The position numbers were made by a program, and so were the translations under genes. A stretch of DNA of 64,000 bases from CAYNHZ01 sp964397445. GTDB taxonomy: Bacteria > Bacteroidota > Bacteroidia > Bacteroidales > UBA932. The notes below the pieces were generated by a model that was not told the origin of the DNA, did no database searches, and saw nothing but the letters and a program-made list of their open reading frames with translations. Below are positions 1-7,708 of this stretch, in pieces. Positions within the stretch are counted from its first letter, which is position 1; the number at the start of each line of letters is the position of its first letter. The stretch is taken from positions 62,001 through 126,000 of the forward strand of contig CAYNHZ010000003.1 in assembly GCA_964397445.1 (NCBI GenBank), in the 5' to 3' direction.

Positions 1-1
1 C

Positions 2-913
2 AATAATTCCTGTTCAAAGGCCTCTGTGGAACTTGTTTTGGCCTATGCAAATAAACTTTTTCCCGCTAAAGAGAACGGATTGATTTTCTGGTCACACGGG
101 ACAGGTTGGGTCCCTTCAGGGTTCTATTCAAATCCTGTTTATTTGTCATCAGGTACTGATGGTCAGCACTCATATACTTATATGCCGACTATGGAGGATA
201 GTGAAGCCGCTTATGTTAAAAGTTTTGGATCTGAATACGGACAAGAGGTGGAAATTATAGATTTGGCAAATGCGTTACCTATAAAATACTCTTTCATTTT
301 ATTCGATGCTTGTTTGATGGGGGGAGTAGAGGTGGCCTATGAGTTTAAAGATAAATGTAATTATTTTATATCCTCTCCTACAGAGGTGCTCTCAGCGGGA
401 TTTCCATATTCAAAAATAATGGCTCCTATCTTTCAGCCACAAAAATCGATAGATTATTACGCTCTTTGTGAAGAGTATTTTAATTATTACAAATTTAGTA
501 ACGAGGAGTCTATGCAGTCTGCTACTATCTCCTTGGTCAAAACATCTGAACTTGAACAGATGGCTAAAATTGTAAAGCAGATTATGAATAATGGGGGTCG
601 TGAGAATATTAATAAATTGGATATGAGTCAGATACAAGGGTTTTTTAGGCTCAATAAGAAATGGTATTATGATATGGATGATTTTCTCTATCATATTTCG
701 ACTACTGCAGATTACACAGGCTTTAATAATTCCTTTAAGCCTGTGATACAGTATAAAGCATCTACCCCATACTTTTTGAAAAATACCTCTTCTCAATTTG
801 AGATTAAAAAATTTTCGGGACTTAGTATCTATGTACCAAATCCCGAAAACAAATTCCTCTCTTTATTCTACAAAACTTTATCTTGGAACAAAGCTGTAGG
901 GATGATAGAGTAA
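2..913 (+). CDS. C11 (clostripain-family) cysteine peptidase, 5' end outside the window
   Basis: The frame is open from base 2, so the gene begins left of the window and only its last 303 codons are visible; the GTG at base 26 is not a credible start. C11 peptidases (clan CD) are usually secreted, self-processing enzymes that cut after Arg or Lys. Visible here are the HGTGW block, with the catalytic His at about base 95, and the DACLM block, with the catalytic Cys codon at base 311. The remaining C-terminal part has no motif I recognise. Signal peptide and lipobox cannot be judged because the N-terminus is missing. The gene ends 3 bases from the convergent rubrerythrin gene. Confidence 0.85.
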   Translation, partial: NNSCSKASVELVLAYANKLFPAKENGLIFWSHGTGWVPSGFYSNPVYLSSGTDGQHSYTYMPTMEDSEAAYVKSFGSEYGQEVEIIDLANALPIKYSFILFDACLMGGVEVAYEFKDKCNYFISSPTEVLSAGFPYSKIMAPIFQPQKSIDYYALCEEYFNYYKFSNEESMQSATISLVKTSELEQMAKIVKQIMNNGGRENINKLDMSQIQGFFRLNKKWYYDMDDFLYHISTTADYTGFNNSFKPVIQYKASTPYFLKNTSSQFEIKKFSGLSIYVPNPENKFLSLFYKTLSWNKAVGMIE

Positions 914-916
914 TGG

Positions 917-1480
917 TTATTTCTTGTTAGCGAAAAATCTTTTGTATAGACCTTCAAACACTTGACCGTGGCGAGCTTCGTCTTTGCACATTTCGTGAAC
1001 GGTGTCGTGAATTGCATCGTAATCAAGTTTTTTAGCTTTTGAAGCGATCCTTTTCTTATCTGCACAAGCCATTGATTCTGCTTCCATCCTCTTTTTAAGA
1101 TTAACCTCTGTACTATTGCTAACGACTTCACCTATCATCTCTGCGAATTTTGCAGCGTGATCTGCCTCTTCGTATGCGATTCTTCTATAAGCCTCTCCAA
1201 TTTCAGGGTAACCTTCTCTATCTGCTTGACGACTCATTGCTATATACATACCAACCTCGCAGCACTCCCCTGTGAAGTGGGCTTGAAGTCCATCCCATAT
1301 CTCTTGATCGCATCCTTGAGCTACACCAACTGTATGTCCGTCAGCCCAAGTAAGACCACTTGGTTTCTCTTCTATTTCAACAAATTTACTTGCCGGAGCT
1401 TTGCAAACTGGGCATTTTTCCGGAGGGTTAGATCCTGTATGAACATAACCACAAACTGTACATCTCCATTTTTTTTCCAT
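917..1480 (-). CDS. rbr: Reverse rubrerythrin (rubredoxin domain N-terminal, ferritin-like domain C-terminal)
   Basis: A cytoplasmic non-haem iron protein that reduces hydrogen peroxide in anaerobes, fed by NAD(P)H through rubredoxin-type electron carriers. The 187-residue protein starts with a rubredoxin-like knuckle pair, CxxC at residues 7/10 and CPVC at 23/26, followed by a four-helix di-iron domain with the EEADH and KDEARHG ligand motifs. Rubredoxin first and di-iron domain second is the order of the 'reverse' rubrerythrins, opposite to the classical form. It stands alone, convergent with the C11 peptidase and divergent from rplY. I found no perfect promoter match upstream. The family call is firm; the exact electron donor is unknown. 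Confidence 0.92.
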   Translation of the reverse strand: MEKKWRCTVCGYVHTGSNPPEKCPVCKAPASKFVEIEEKPSGLTWADGHTVGVAQGCDQEIWDGLQAHFTGECCEVGMYIAMSRQADREGYPEIGEAYRRIAYEEADHAAKFAEMIGEVVSNSTEVNLKKRMEAESMACADKKRIASKAKKLDYDAIHDTVHEMCKDEARHGQVFEGLYKRFFANKK

Positions 1481-1546
1481 AAAACTTTGTTTTAGTTAGT
1501 TTATAATTGTTATAATGTGCAATATTACTACAAATAACAATCCAAA

Positions 1547-1577
1547 TTGTTTTTTTTAAGAAAATAATGTACTTTTG
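1547..1577 (+). promoter_or_regulatory. Bacteroidota-type promoter for rplY-pth
   Basis: A TTG at 1547-1549 and a perfect TAnnTTTG box (TACTTTTG) at 1570-1577 are 20 bases apart, the usual spacing for the main sigma factor of this phylum. The predicted transcript start is about 1581, giving a leader of about 75 bases before rplY. Confidence 0.7.
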
Positions 1578-1612
1578 CACCCTCAAAAAGTAATTCTTTT
1601 TGGTGCAATGGG

Positions 1613-1629
1613 GTCCGGAAAGTCCGGAC
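1613..1629 (+). promoter_or_regulatory. GC-rich hairpin in the rplY leader
   Basis: A six-base-pair stem, GTCCGG pairing with CCGGAC, closes an AAAGT loop in the 5' leader of the L25 gene. It is strikingly GC-rich for this AT-rich leader. Flanking bases 1585-1601 (AAAAAG/CTTTTT) can form a second, weak stem. L25 binds 5S rRNA, so an autoregulatory leader is possible, but this is inference. Confidence 0.5.
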
Positions 1630-1655
1630 TGAGTAACACATTTTAAAAATTTTAT

Positions 1656-2249
1656 ATGAAACAAGTTGTTTTAAACGGTAAACTTAGAGTAACAGGCAAA
1701 AAGTCTGACAACAAAAATCTTCGTAAAGGCGGTGAAGTTCCTTGTGTTCTTTACGGCAATGGTGTAGAAAATGTAATTTTTACAGTTAATGCAAAAGAGC
1801 TTAAAACTATTACACATACACCTAATAGCTTTATTATCAATCTAAACATTGATGGTAAGACTTATCTTGCTATCCTTCATGATCAACAATATCATCCTGT
1901 ATCAGATGAGGCTGTTCATGTTGACTTTTTATCAATATCTCAAGATAAACCCGTTGTTATTAATATTCCTATCAGCATTACAGGTAACTCCGAAGGGGTT
2001 AAACAAGGTGGTAAATTGGTAGTTGAGTCTCGTAAGGTTCGCGTATCCGGACTTATGGATAAACTTCCTGATATTATTCCTATTGATATTTCATCACTTC
2101 TAATAGGAAAGCAAATTACCGCAGGTGATATCCATATTGATGGTATCAATATCGTTACTCCAAAAGTGACCGTGATTTGCTCTGTTAGAACAACACGTGC
2201 TGTTGTTGAGGATGCTACCACATCTCCCGCCACCACTCCTGCTGAGTAA
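1656..2249 (+). CDS. rplY: 50S ribosomal protein L25 (TL5/Ctc type)
   Basis: Binds 5S rRNA in the central protuberance of the large ribosomal subunit. The 197-residue product has the two-domain TL5/Ctc form rather than the short E. coli form: an N-terminal 5S-binding beta-barrel (about residues 1-90, with the typical GxxPCVLYG-like strand) and a C-terminal domain to about residue 180, followed by a short Ala/Thr/Pro-rich tail. It has its own promoter and a structured leader. Fifteen bases separate it from pth, a common pairing in bacteria (ctc-pth), so the two are probably cotranscribed. Confidence 0.95.
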   Translation: MKQVVLNGKLRVTGKKSDNKNLRKGGEVPCVLYGNGVENVIFTVNAKELKTITHTPNSFIINLNIDGKTYLAILHDQQYHPVSDEAVHVDFLSISQDKPVVINIPISITGNSEGVKQGGKLVVESRKVRVSGLMDKLPDIIPIDISSLLIGKQITAGDIHIDGINIVTPKVTVICSVRTTRAVVEDATTSPATTPAE

Positions 2250-2264
2250 TATGTGCAATAGAGT

Positions 2265-2849
2265 ATGAACTTTTTAATAGTCGGTCTGGGAAATATCGGT
2301 TATGAATATGTAGATACTCGTCACAATATTGGTTTTTCTGTATTGGATACTTGGGCTCAAGTATCCAATACTGCTTTTAAAACAGAACGTTACGGGGATG
2401 TAGCCGAAATAAAATTTAAGGGGCGTGTTTTTACCCTCCTTAAACCCTCTACATATATGAATCTAAGTGGTAAGGCGGTCAGTTATTGGCTCCAAAAGAC
2501 AAAAATTCCGATTGAAAATCTTTTAGTTATTTCAGATGATATGGCCCTGCCCTTAGGGACACTGAGGATGAGGAAGCAAGGGAGTGATGGTGGTCATAAC
2601 GGACTTGCAAATATCTCCGAATTGTTGGGAACCGAGGGATATCCCCGTTTGAGAATAGGGATTGGATCCCATTTGGGGTTTGGAAATCAAGTCGATTTTG
2701 TTCTTGGAAAATGGAGTGATGAGGAGAAAAAAGAACTTACCCCCTCTATTGAAAAAGCTGTTGAATTTATTAAAGCTTTTGGTACAATAGGAATAGATCG
2801 AGCTATGAATCAGTATAATACTAAAAAGATGGAGGCTGCTTCCAAATAG
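2265..2849 (+). CDS. pth: Peptidyl-tRNA hydrolase
   Basis: Cleaves the ester bond of peptidyl-tRNAs that drop off the ribosome, recycling the tRNA. The 194 residues match the family length. The N-terminal signature reads GLGNIG...TRHNIG, with the catalytic His at residue 20; the usual Pro of GLGNPG is Ile here. The second signature, SDDMALPLG, holds the catalytic Asp, and SDGGHNGL follows. It lies 15 bases after rplY and is convergent with the S4-domain gene, leaving 3 bases between stop codons. Confidence 0.96.
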   Translation: MNFLIVGLGNIGYEYVDTRHNIGFSVLDTWAQVSNTAFKTERYGDVAEIKFKGRVFTLLKPSTYMNLSGKAVSYWLQKTKIPIENLLVISDDMALPLGTLRMRKQGSDGGHNGLANISELLGTEGYPRLRIGIGSHLGFGNQVDFVLGKWSDEEKKELTPSIEKAVEFIKAFGTIGIDRAMNQYNTKKMEAASK

Positions 2850-2852
2850 CCA

Positions 2853-3236
2853 TTAAAACTTTTCCATCAATTTATCAATATCTCTCCTCTCTTTCTTCGT
2901 GGGACGACCAGATCCCCTTTCTCGAGTAACGAAGATACTCTCTTTTGGGGTGTTGAGTTTGTCTAATTCAGATTGTGGGGTGATATTTTCAGCGTATTCT
3001 GAAACACTCTTTGCCCCCTGCCTGTTACCCACAGGGAGAATTATCCGATATTCATATCTCACAGCCCCTTTTCTAACAGAAACAATATCACCGGCCTTCA
3101 CCTCCTTGGACGCTTTGGCTTCTAAACTATTTACCTGAACTCTACCGCTTTTACAAGCATCAGCGGCTTCAGAACGGGTTTTAAATACTCTGATGGACCA
3201 CAAAAATTTATCTAACCTCTCATTAATACATTCCAT
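2853..3236 (-). CDS. S4-domain RNA-binding protein, Hsp15-like
   Basis: The 127-residue protein begins with an S4 RNA-binding fold (residues about 5-65: RLDKFLWSIRVFKTRSEA, then the SGRVQVN strand-turn), as in the heat-shock protein Hsp15 (HslR), which binds free 50S subunits carrying stalled peptidyl-tRNA. The C-terminus is basic (SGRPTKKERRDIDKL), also typical of the family. It follows manA by 11 bases and is probably the last gene of the CPBP protease-manA-S4 operon. Function in Bacteroidota is inferred from the family only. Confidence 0.85.
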   Translation of the reverse strand: MECINERLDKFLWSIRVFKTRSEAADACKSGRVQVNSLEAKASKEVKAGDIVSVRKGAVRYEYRIILPVGNRQGAKSVSEYAENITPQSELDKLNTPKESIFVTRERGSGRPTKKERRDIDKLMEKF

Positions 3237-3247
3237 ACCATTTTACC

Positions 3248-4321
3248 CTATTTACATCCACAATCACAATCGTGAGGGTGCTCGTGCTCATCACTAATTA
3301 TATATCTATCTTCTATCTCTTGGCGTTTGCGAATATAGATTTCAAGTAGAGTTGCCTCATTCCCCTTATTTTCCGGGGAGAGATAGAAGTCTTGATAGGA
3401 GGCAGGAACCAACACCCATTCACCTTTTGAGATAGAAAAATCGGAATTATCCTTTTGAATTTTAGCCTTTCCATCAACACAGAAATAGAGTATAAAGCTC
3501 TCATATTGAGAAGTGTATATGTGTAAAGGATCTTTTGTTTTTAGCTCAGTGATAGTGAAGTAATCATTTTGTACAAGCGTAGTGTTTGACTCACTTCTGA
3601 TTTGTGCAGGTGAAAAATTGTTGACGGGGTCGTATTTTGAATAGTTAATCGTATCGAAGGCCATCTCTAAATGCATCTCCCTTGCTGTTGAGGGGTTGTG
3701 CTCTCTTCCCCAATCGTATATTCTATATGTGACATCAGAAAGTTGCTGAACCTCAGCTATTACCAATCCCCCTCCTGCGGAGTGTACTGTCCCGGATTCA
3801 ATGAAGAAGAAATCCCCTTTTTTCGGATGATATATATTTAAGACCTCTTCAAGTGTCTCATTTTTACATCTTTCATAAAACTCTCCTGGGGCAATATCTC
3901 TATTAAATCCCATATATATTTTTGCATCAGAAGAAGATTCGAGGACATACCAAGCTTCGTTTTTGCCATAGGAGTTGTGTCTGTCAAAAGCGGTTTCATC
4001 ATCAGGGTGCACCTGAAGAGATAATTTGTCTTTGATATCTAAAATTTTAATCAGAAGTGGAAATTCATTTCCGTAATACTTAAAATGGTCCTCTCCAACA
4101 ATATCGTCCATATATGTCTCTACAATGTCGTATAAAGTGTTATTCTCCAGAAAACCATTTGCTATTATTGAACTTTCATTTTCAAAACCCGATATTTCCC
4201 AGCTTTCCCCTATTATTTTATTTTTATCAAAGGGCTTATCGAGTTTTTCACTGAGATCATTTCCTCCCCAGACCCTCTCTTTTGGAATGGGGATAAATTT
4301 AAGAGGGTATAACTTTTTCAT
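3248..4321 (-). CDS. manA: Class I mannose-6-phosphate isomerase
   Basis: Interconverts mannose-6-phosphate and fructose-6-phosphate, linking glycolysis to GDP-mannose synthesis. A cupin-type zinc enzyme: the metal site is visible as SLQVHPDDE (Gln103, His105) and ESGTVHSAGGG (His180), and an arginine-containing active-site segment follows. At 357 residues it is slightly longer than the short bacterial class I enzymes; the excess is a C-terminal tail of alternating His, Asp and Cys (DEHEHPHDCDCGCK) that looks like a metal-binding appendage. The start overlaps the end of the upstream CPBP protease gene by 23 bases, so translation may be coupled. Confidence 0.93.
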   Translation of the reverse strand: MKKLYPLKFIPIPKERVWGGNDLSEKLDKPFDKNKIIGESWEISGFENESSIIANGFLENNTLYDIVETYMDDIVGEDHFKYYGNEFPLLIKILDIKDKLSLQVHPDDETAFDRHNSYGKNEAWYVLESSSDAKIYMGFNRDIAPGEFYERCKNETLEEVLNIYHPKKGDFFFIESGTVHSAGGGLVIAEVQQLSDVTYRIYDWGREHNPSTAREMHLEMAFDTINYSKYDPVNNFSPAQIRSESNTTLVQNDYFTITELKTKDPLHIYTSQYESFILYFCVDGKAKIQKDNSDFSISKGEWVLVPASYQDFYLSPENKGNEATLLEIYIRKRQEIEDRYIISDEHEHPHDCDCGCK

Positions 4322-5168
4322 TTGAATTTGTCGGAATATATTTATTAATCAGAAAATAGGTGATAGATATAATTCCTATAGACATTGCAAATAACAGCCA
4401 ATAGGTCTCTGAATTCGGAAGTAATTGACGGATTGAGTCATCAATTTTAAGATCAGGAAATAGTAATATCATCACACTTGAAAATGTGTTATTGACAAAA
4501 TGTAAAAAAATGGTTGCCCATAAAGAGCGTGTCTTATAGTAAACCCACCCGTAGAAGAGGCCGAGAATGAAAGCGGGGATAGCTTGCCAAGGGTTCATAT
4601 GTAGGGTAGCAAATATTACTGCTGACCAAATGATAGCCCATTTCGGACTGATGTGCTTTAGAAGCCCCCTCTCAATGGTCCCTCTGCATACAAACTCTTC
4701 GAGAAGTGGAGCAAGGATTGATACTGATATAAATGTGTAAATGAAGTCTCCACCAACCATCGTCTCCATCAATTTGTTGAACCATTCCGGGGTTTTCATC
4801 CACTCCATACTCATTATTGGATCCAATATCATACTTATCGAAAAAGAGGCGAGAAATATCAATATAAAGAATATTATAGGGTTAATTCCCCCAAAGTTCG
4901 GATTGTTAATAGGGGAGTCAATCGCCTTAATATCTGCCAATTCATTTTTTGCATAAGCATTTTTCCCTTTATAGTATATATAGACCAAAACAGGGGTAAA
5001 CATCAATATGTACGAGAGATTTTTGGTTATAAAATCTGAAGTGGGAAAAAACATTAGGAGAGGGAGGGTGATTAAATATGAGAATATAGTCCCTCCTAAA
5101 AGGATGATTATCGCCATCAACCAACTTTGCGATAGTGTTGGTTGAAACATTGATACTTTCTTAAACAT
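4299..5168 (-). CDS. CPBP-family intramembrane glutamic protease (Abi/CAAX-like)
   Basis: A 289-residue polytopic membrane protein. The family's catalytic motifs are all present: EEFVCR (Glu157, Glu158, Arg162), FATLH (His190) and HFVNN (His223, Asn227), each within or next to a hydrophobic segment. Bacterial members (Rce1 homologues) are intramembrane proteases whose substrates are mostly unknown. First gene of a probable operon with manA and the S4 protein; its own -7 box lies at 5187-5194. Substrate and role here cannot be read from the sequence. Confidence 0.88.
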   Translation of the reverse strand: MFKKVSMFQPTLSQSWLMAIIILLGGTIFSYLITLPLLMFFPTSDFITKNLSYILMFTPVLVYIYYKGKNAYAKNELADIKAIDSPINNPNFGGINPIIFFILIFLASFSISMILDPIMSMEWMKTPEWFNKLMETMVGGDFIYTFISVSILAPLLEEFVCRGTIERGLLKHISPKWAIIWSAVIFATLHMNPWQAIPAFILGLFYGWVYYKTRSLWATIFLHFVNNTFSSVMILLFPDLKIDDSIRQLLPNSETYWLLFAMSIGIISITYFLINKYIPTNSNEKVIPS

Positions 5169-5186
5169 AAATTATTATTTATTCTT

Positions 5187-5194
5187 CAAAGATA
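5187..5194 (-). promoter_or_regulatory. -7 box for the CPBP protease-manA-S4 operon
   Basis: TATCTTTG on the minus strand is a perfect TAnnTTTG. The predicted start near 5183 gives a 15-base leader. It lies 12 bases from the -7 box of the divergent ftsB-like gene. No clear -33 TTTG. Confidence 0.6.
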
Positions 5195-5206
5195 GAGCTA
5201 TTTTTA

Positions 5207-5214
5207 TAAATTTG
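5207..5214 (+). promoter_or_regulatory. -7 box for the FtsB/DivIC gene
   Basis: TAAATTTG is a perfect TAnnTTTG; predicted start near 5218 and a leader of about 20 bases. Divergent from the CPBP operon promoter. Confidence 0.6.
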
Positions 5215-5237
5215 CATTAATAATATAATATTAGAGA

Positions 5238-5609
5238 ATGTCTGATAATAAAGAAAATATTGACAATAAGGGAAAAACAACAGATGGTAATAAGAGATCA
5301 TTTAGAGAGAAATGGTTGGGGATTAAGCAAACAAAGAGTTTCAAAGTGTTAACCAATAATTTCTTCATTGCTACTGTAGTATTCTTACTGATTGTTGTCG
5401 TATTAGATAGCAATAACCTCATTCGTTGGGGGGGAGATTATATTGAGGTGATGCGTCAAGAGAGGCTTATGAAAAAATACAGGGAAGATATAAGAAAGGT
5501 GGACGAAAAACTTCAGGAATTATCTTCTAACAAAGATTCACTTGAAAAATTCGCAAGAGAACAATATTATTTTCATCAACAAGGGGAGGAGATTTTTGTA
5601 GTAAAATAG
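5238..5609 (+). CDS. FtsB/DivIC-family septum formation protein
   Basis: A 123-residue bitopic protein of the divisome. After a charged cytoplasmic segment of about 40 residues there is one transmembrane helix (about 41-58) and then a heptad-rich coiled coil (about 68-105: MRQERLMKKYREDIRKV and onwards), ending in the family's LEKFAREQYYFHQQGEEIFVV motif, here with the KFAREQY core. FtsB/DivIC forms a complex with FtsL and FtsQ/DivIB that activates septal peptidoglycan synthesis. It has its own promoter and no partner gene nearby. The long hydrophilic N-terminus is typical of Bacteroidota members. Confidence 0.88.
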   Translation: MSDNKENIDNKGKTTDGNKRSFREKWLGIKQTKSFKVLTNNFFIATVVFLLIVVVLDSNNLIRWGGDYIEVMRQERLMKKYREDIRKVDEKLQELSSNKDSLEKFAREQYYFHQQGEEIFVVK

Positions 5610-5646
5610 CTCCTCATCCTCTGTTTTCAAAACACCCTATATTATA

Positions 5647-6399
5647 TTAAGAAGACGGAAGTGTTTTACCTTCATATGTAGCACCGCTATTATCCAACCC
5701 TTTAGGATTATAATAGTACTGATCTATCCCAAAGATTTGTGCCCCCTCAATATCGTTGATAAAATCATCACCTATCATTAATGTCCTTTTTTTTGCCTCC
5801 ACCCACTTATATTGTTCATCACAACGCTTAAAACCGCACAACCTCTCTGTAGCTATCCTAAATATATCTGGGGAGGGCTTATGGACACCCACCTCTTCCG
5901 AAATGACAATTGTATCTATGTATTTATCTATTCCCGACCTCTCTACCTTATGATATTGTACCTCCTTAAAACCATTGCTCAGAATCGCTATTTTTCCCCC
6001 AATGCTCTTTATATACTCCAACATCTCTACAGCACCCGGTATAAGTTCCTTTTCGCAGATCATTTGTTGAAGATATCTCTCACCGAAATTGATTGAAAAC
6101 TCCTTTTCAGTTATGCCGTATTTGCAAAAAGCATCGTAAAATCTCCTCCATCGTAAAGTCTCTTTATCCATTTCTCCCTTTTCGTATTCGTTCCAAAGTT
6201 TATGATTGATTATATCATAATGTTTGAAAAATAGTTTTAAAGACTCTGTTTCCGATCCTTTTTCAGACTTGATAATCTGCTCTTTAAGGTGATTATCCGA
6301 GCGAATAAGGGTATAAATAGCCATCTCTGAGTTTTTATCAAAATCCCAAAGTGTACGATCTAAATCAATAAGAAAGTATTGATATTTCTTGATGATCAT
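5647..6399 (-). CDS. YjjG-family HAD phosphatase (noncanonical pyrimidine nucleotidase)
   Basis: A 250-residue haloacid dehalogenase hydrolase. Motif I is DLDRTLWDF (nucleophile Asp12, Asp14), motif II is ILSNG, and motifs III/IV are the HKPSPDIF lysine and GDDFINDIEGA acidic residues. The cap domain sequence and the DRTLWDF start are as in YjjG, a 5'-nucleotidase that hydrolyses dUMP, dTMP and damaged pyrimidine nucleotides. The start codon overlaps the stop codon of the M64 peptidase gene by 4 bases (ATGA), so the two are cotranscribed, although no functional link is apparent. Substrate assignment rests on family similarity. Confidence 0.85.
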   Translation of the reverse strand: MIIKKYQYFLIDLDRTLWDFDKNSEMAIYTLIRSDNHLKEQIIKSEKGSETESLKLFFKHYDIINHKLWNEYEKGEMDKETLRWRRFYDAFCKYGITEKEFSINFGERYLQQMICEKELIPGAVEMLEYIKSIGGKIAILSNGFKEVQYHKVERSGIDKYIDTIVISEEVGVHKPSPDIFRIATERLCGFKRCDEQYKWVEAKKRTLMIGDDFINDIEGAQIFGIDQYYYNPKGLDNSGATYEGKTLPSS

Positions 6400-7682
6400 T
6401 TAGTATAATAATCAATCATATTGCTAATAGCTTTTTGGCAAACAGGGCAAAAGCCATCGGCGGTGTTATTTTTCATACGACAGTCAAGTGAAGGACGAAA
6501 TATCCCCTTTCCCATATATCCTCCCCCTTCGAAAAGACCAACAATATTCTTGTATTTCAGATCATTAGGGGTTGGTTGAGGAGTTGTTGAATTGATCATA
6601 GATTTCCATTTGGAATCAAAATTTACAAGGGTTGTTAGATTTGGTTCCCAGGGTTCAACTTTTAGATTGTAGAAATCCTCGTATGCTACCTCGGATGTAT
6701 AATACTCATCACCCAGACCTGCAAAGCTGTGTCCGAATTCGTGAACAAATACCTCAGCAGTGGTTGGGTGGTCTGCCATACTTAGTCCGTATGAGTTATA
6801 GACACCGCCGCCGCCATATTTTTTGGTATTTACTATGACATAAATCGCATCGAATTGGGCATTCGAAGAGATATTAGCAATAACTCTGTGATCTGGTGCT
6901 GTCATATAGCGATCAATGTTAAATGTATAGAAATGAGAGTGTGCAGCTGTCCTTTTCCAAATATTTTGGTGAGGAAGATCTGTACCGGAATCTTGTGAAA
7001 TTGATTTTACTCCCCAAATATTAAAATCGTTTTTTCTCGATTTGTATGGCTCCAATAAAAAGAGATACTCCGCAAAACGGTTGCAGTCTTTAGTGAATTT
7101 ATCCATCTCATCTTTAGTATATCCCTCTGCAACGAATAGTAAATCAACCTTCTTTGATGGATCTCCGGAGTTGAGGATGGATATTATTTCAAAATCATTC
7201 TCCCTCTCTTTGTTGATACTTTTATCGTTTGGATCGATCTCGTAAGAGAAAATCTCTTTGAATTTTCCATTTGATTTTACCCTTTCGGATATTGTTAATT
7301 TAACTTTTGCCTTTGGAAAAGGGATCCAGACGCAATTAGACATGGCTTTATTTACGATTTTAGCCTCCGCTGTTGTTCTCCACTCTTGAAAAAGGGTATT
7401 AAAGCCTTTTGAAAAGATCAATTTATCACCTGAATACAATTGATAGAAATACTCTCCATAATTAAAAGGATCGATCAGATTGGTTTTTGATCCCGACCAA
7501 GAGCTCTCTTGTTTCAGCCCTTGAAGATAAATAGTCTGAGAATCGATATTTCCTCCGAAAATCAAATCTACCCTCAATCTATCAGGGGTGAAATATTTGT
7601 TATAAATATTATCAGTTTTCTGTTGTCCGCTTGCTTGCAAACATAGTAAAATTGTGATCAATAATGTTGATAAGTATCTCAT
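6396..7682 (-). CDS. Secreted M64-family (IgA peptidase-like) metallopeptidase
   Basis: A 428-residue protein with an N-terminal signal peptide (about 1-19, MRYLSTLLITILLCLQASG), an N-terminal beta domain of the M64 type (about 25-150), and a catalytic domain with the zinc motif HEFGH (His314, Glu315, His318) followed by GLGDEY, which supplies the third ligand region. M64 is named from a Clostridium IgA protease, but most Bacteroidales members have unknown substrates, so IgA cleavage should not be assumed. It ends overlapping the HAD gene and starts 26 bases after the purB stop, so it may be read through from purB. Confidence 0.9.
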   Translation of the reverse strand: MRYLSTLLITILLCLQASGQQKTDNIYNKYFTPDRLRVDLIFGGNIDSQTIYLQGLKQESSWSGSKTNLIDPFNYGEYFYQLYSGDKLIFSKGFNTLFQEWRTTAEAKIVNKAMSNCVWIPFPKAKVKLTISERVKSNGKFKEIFSYEIDPNDKSINKERENDFEIISILNSGDPSKKVDLLFVAEGYTKDEMDKFTKDCNRFAEYLFLLEPYKSRKNDFNIWGVKSISQDSGTDLPHQNIWKRTAAHSHFYTFNIDRYMTAPDHRVIANISSNAQFDAIYVIVNTKKYGGGGVYNSYGLSMADHPTTAEVFVHEFGHSFAGLGDEYYTSEVAYEDFYNLKVEPWEPNLTTLVNFDSKWKSMINSTTPQPTPNDLKYKNIVGLFEGGGYMGKGIFRPSLDCRMKNNTADGFCPVCQKAISNMIDYYTK

Positions 7683-7708
7683 TTTATTAATGATTAATTG
7701 ATGTGTGT

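Noticed and set aside
1600..1655. RNase P RNA (rnpB) suggested by the GGAAAGTCCGG run
   Set aside because: Only that core run is present; the L25 gene starts about 30 bases later, and none of the other conserved parts of RNase P RNA are there.
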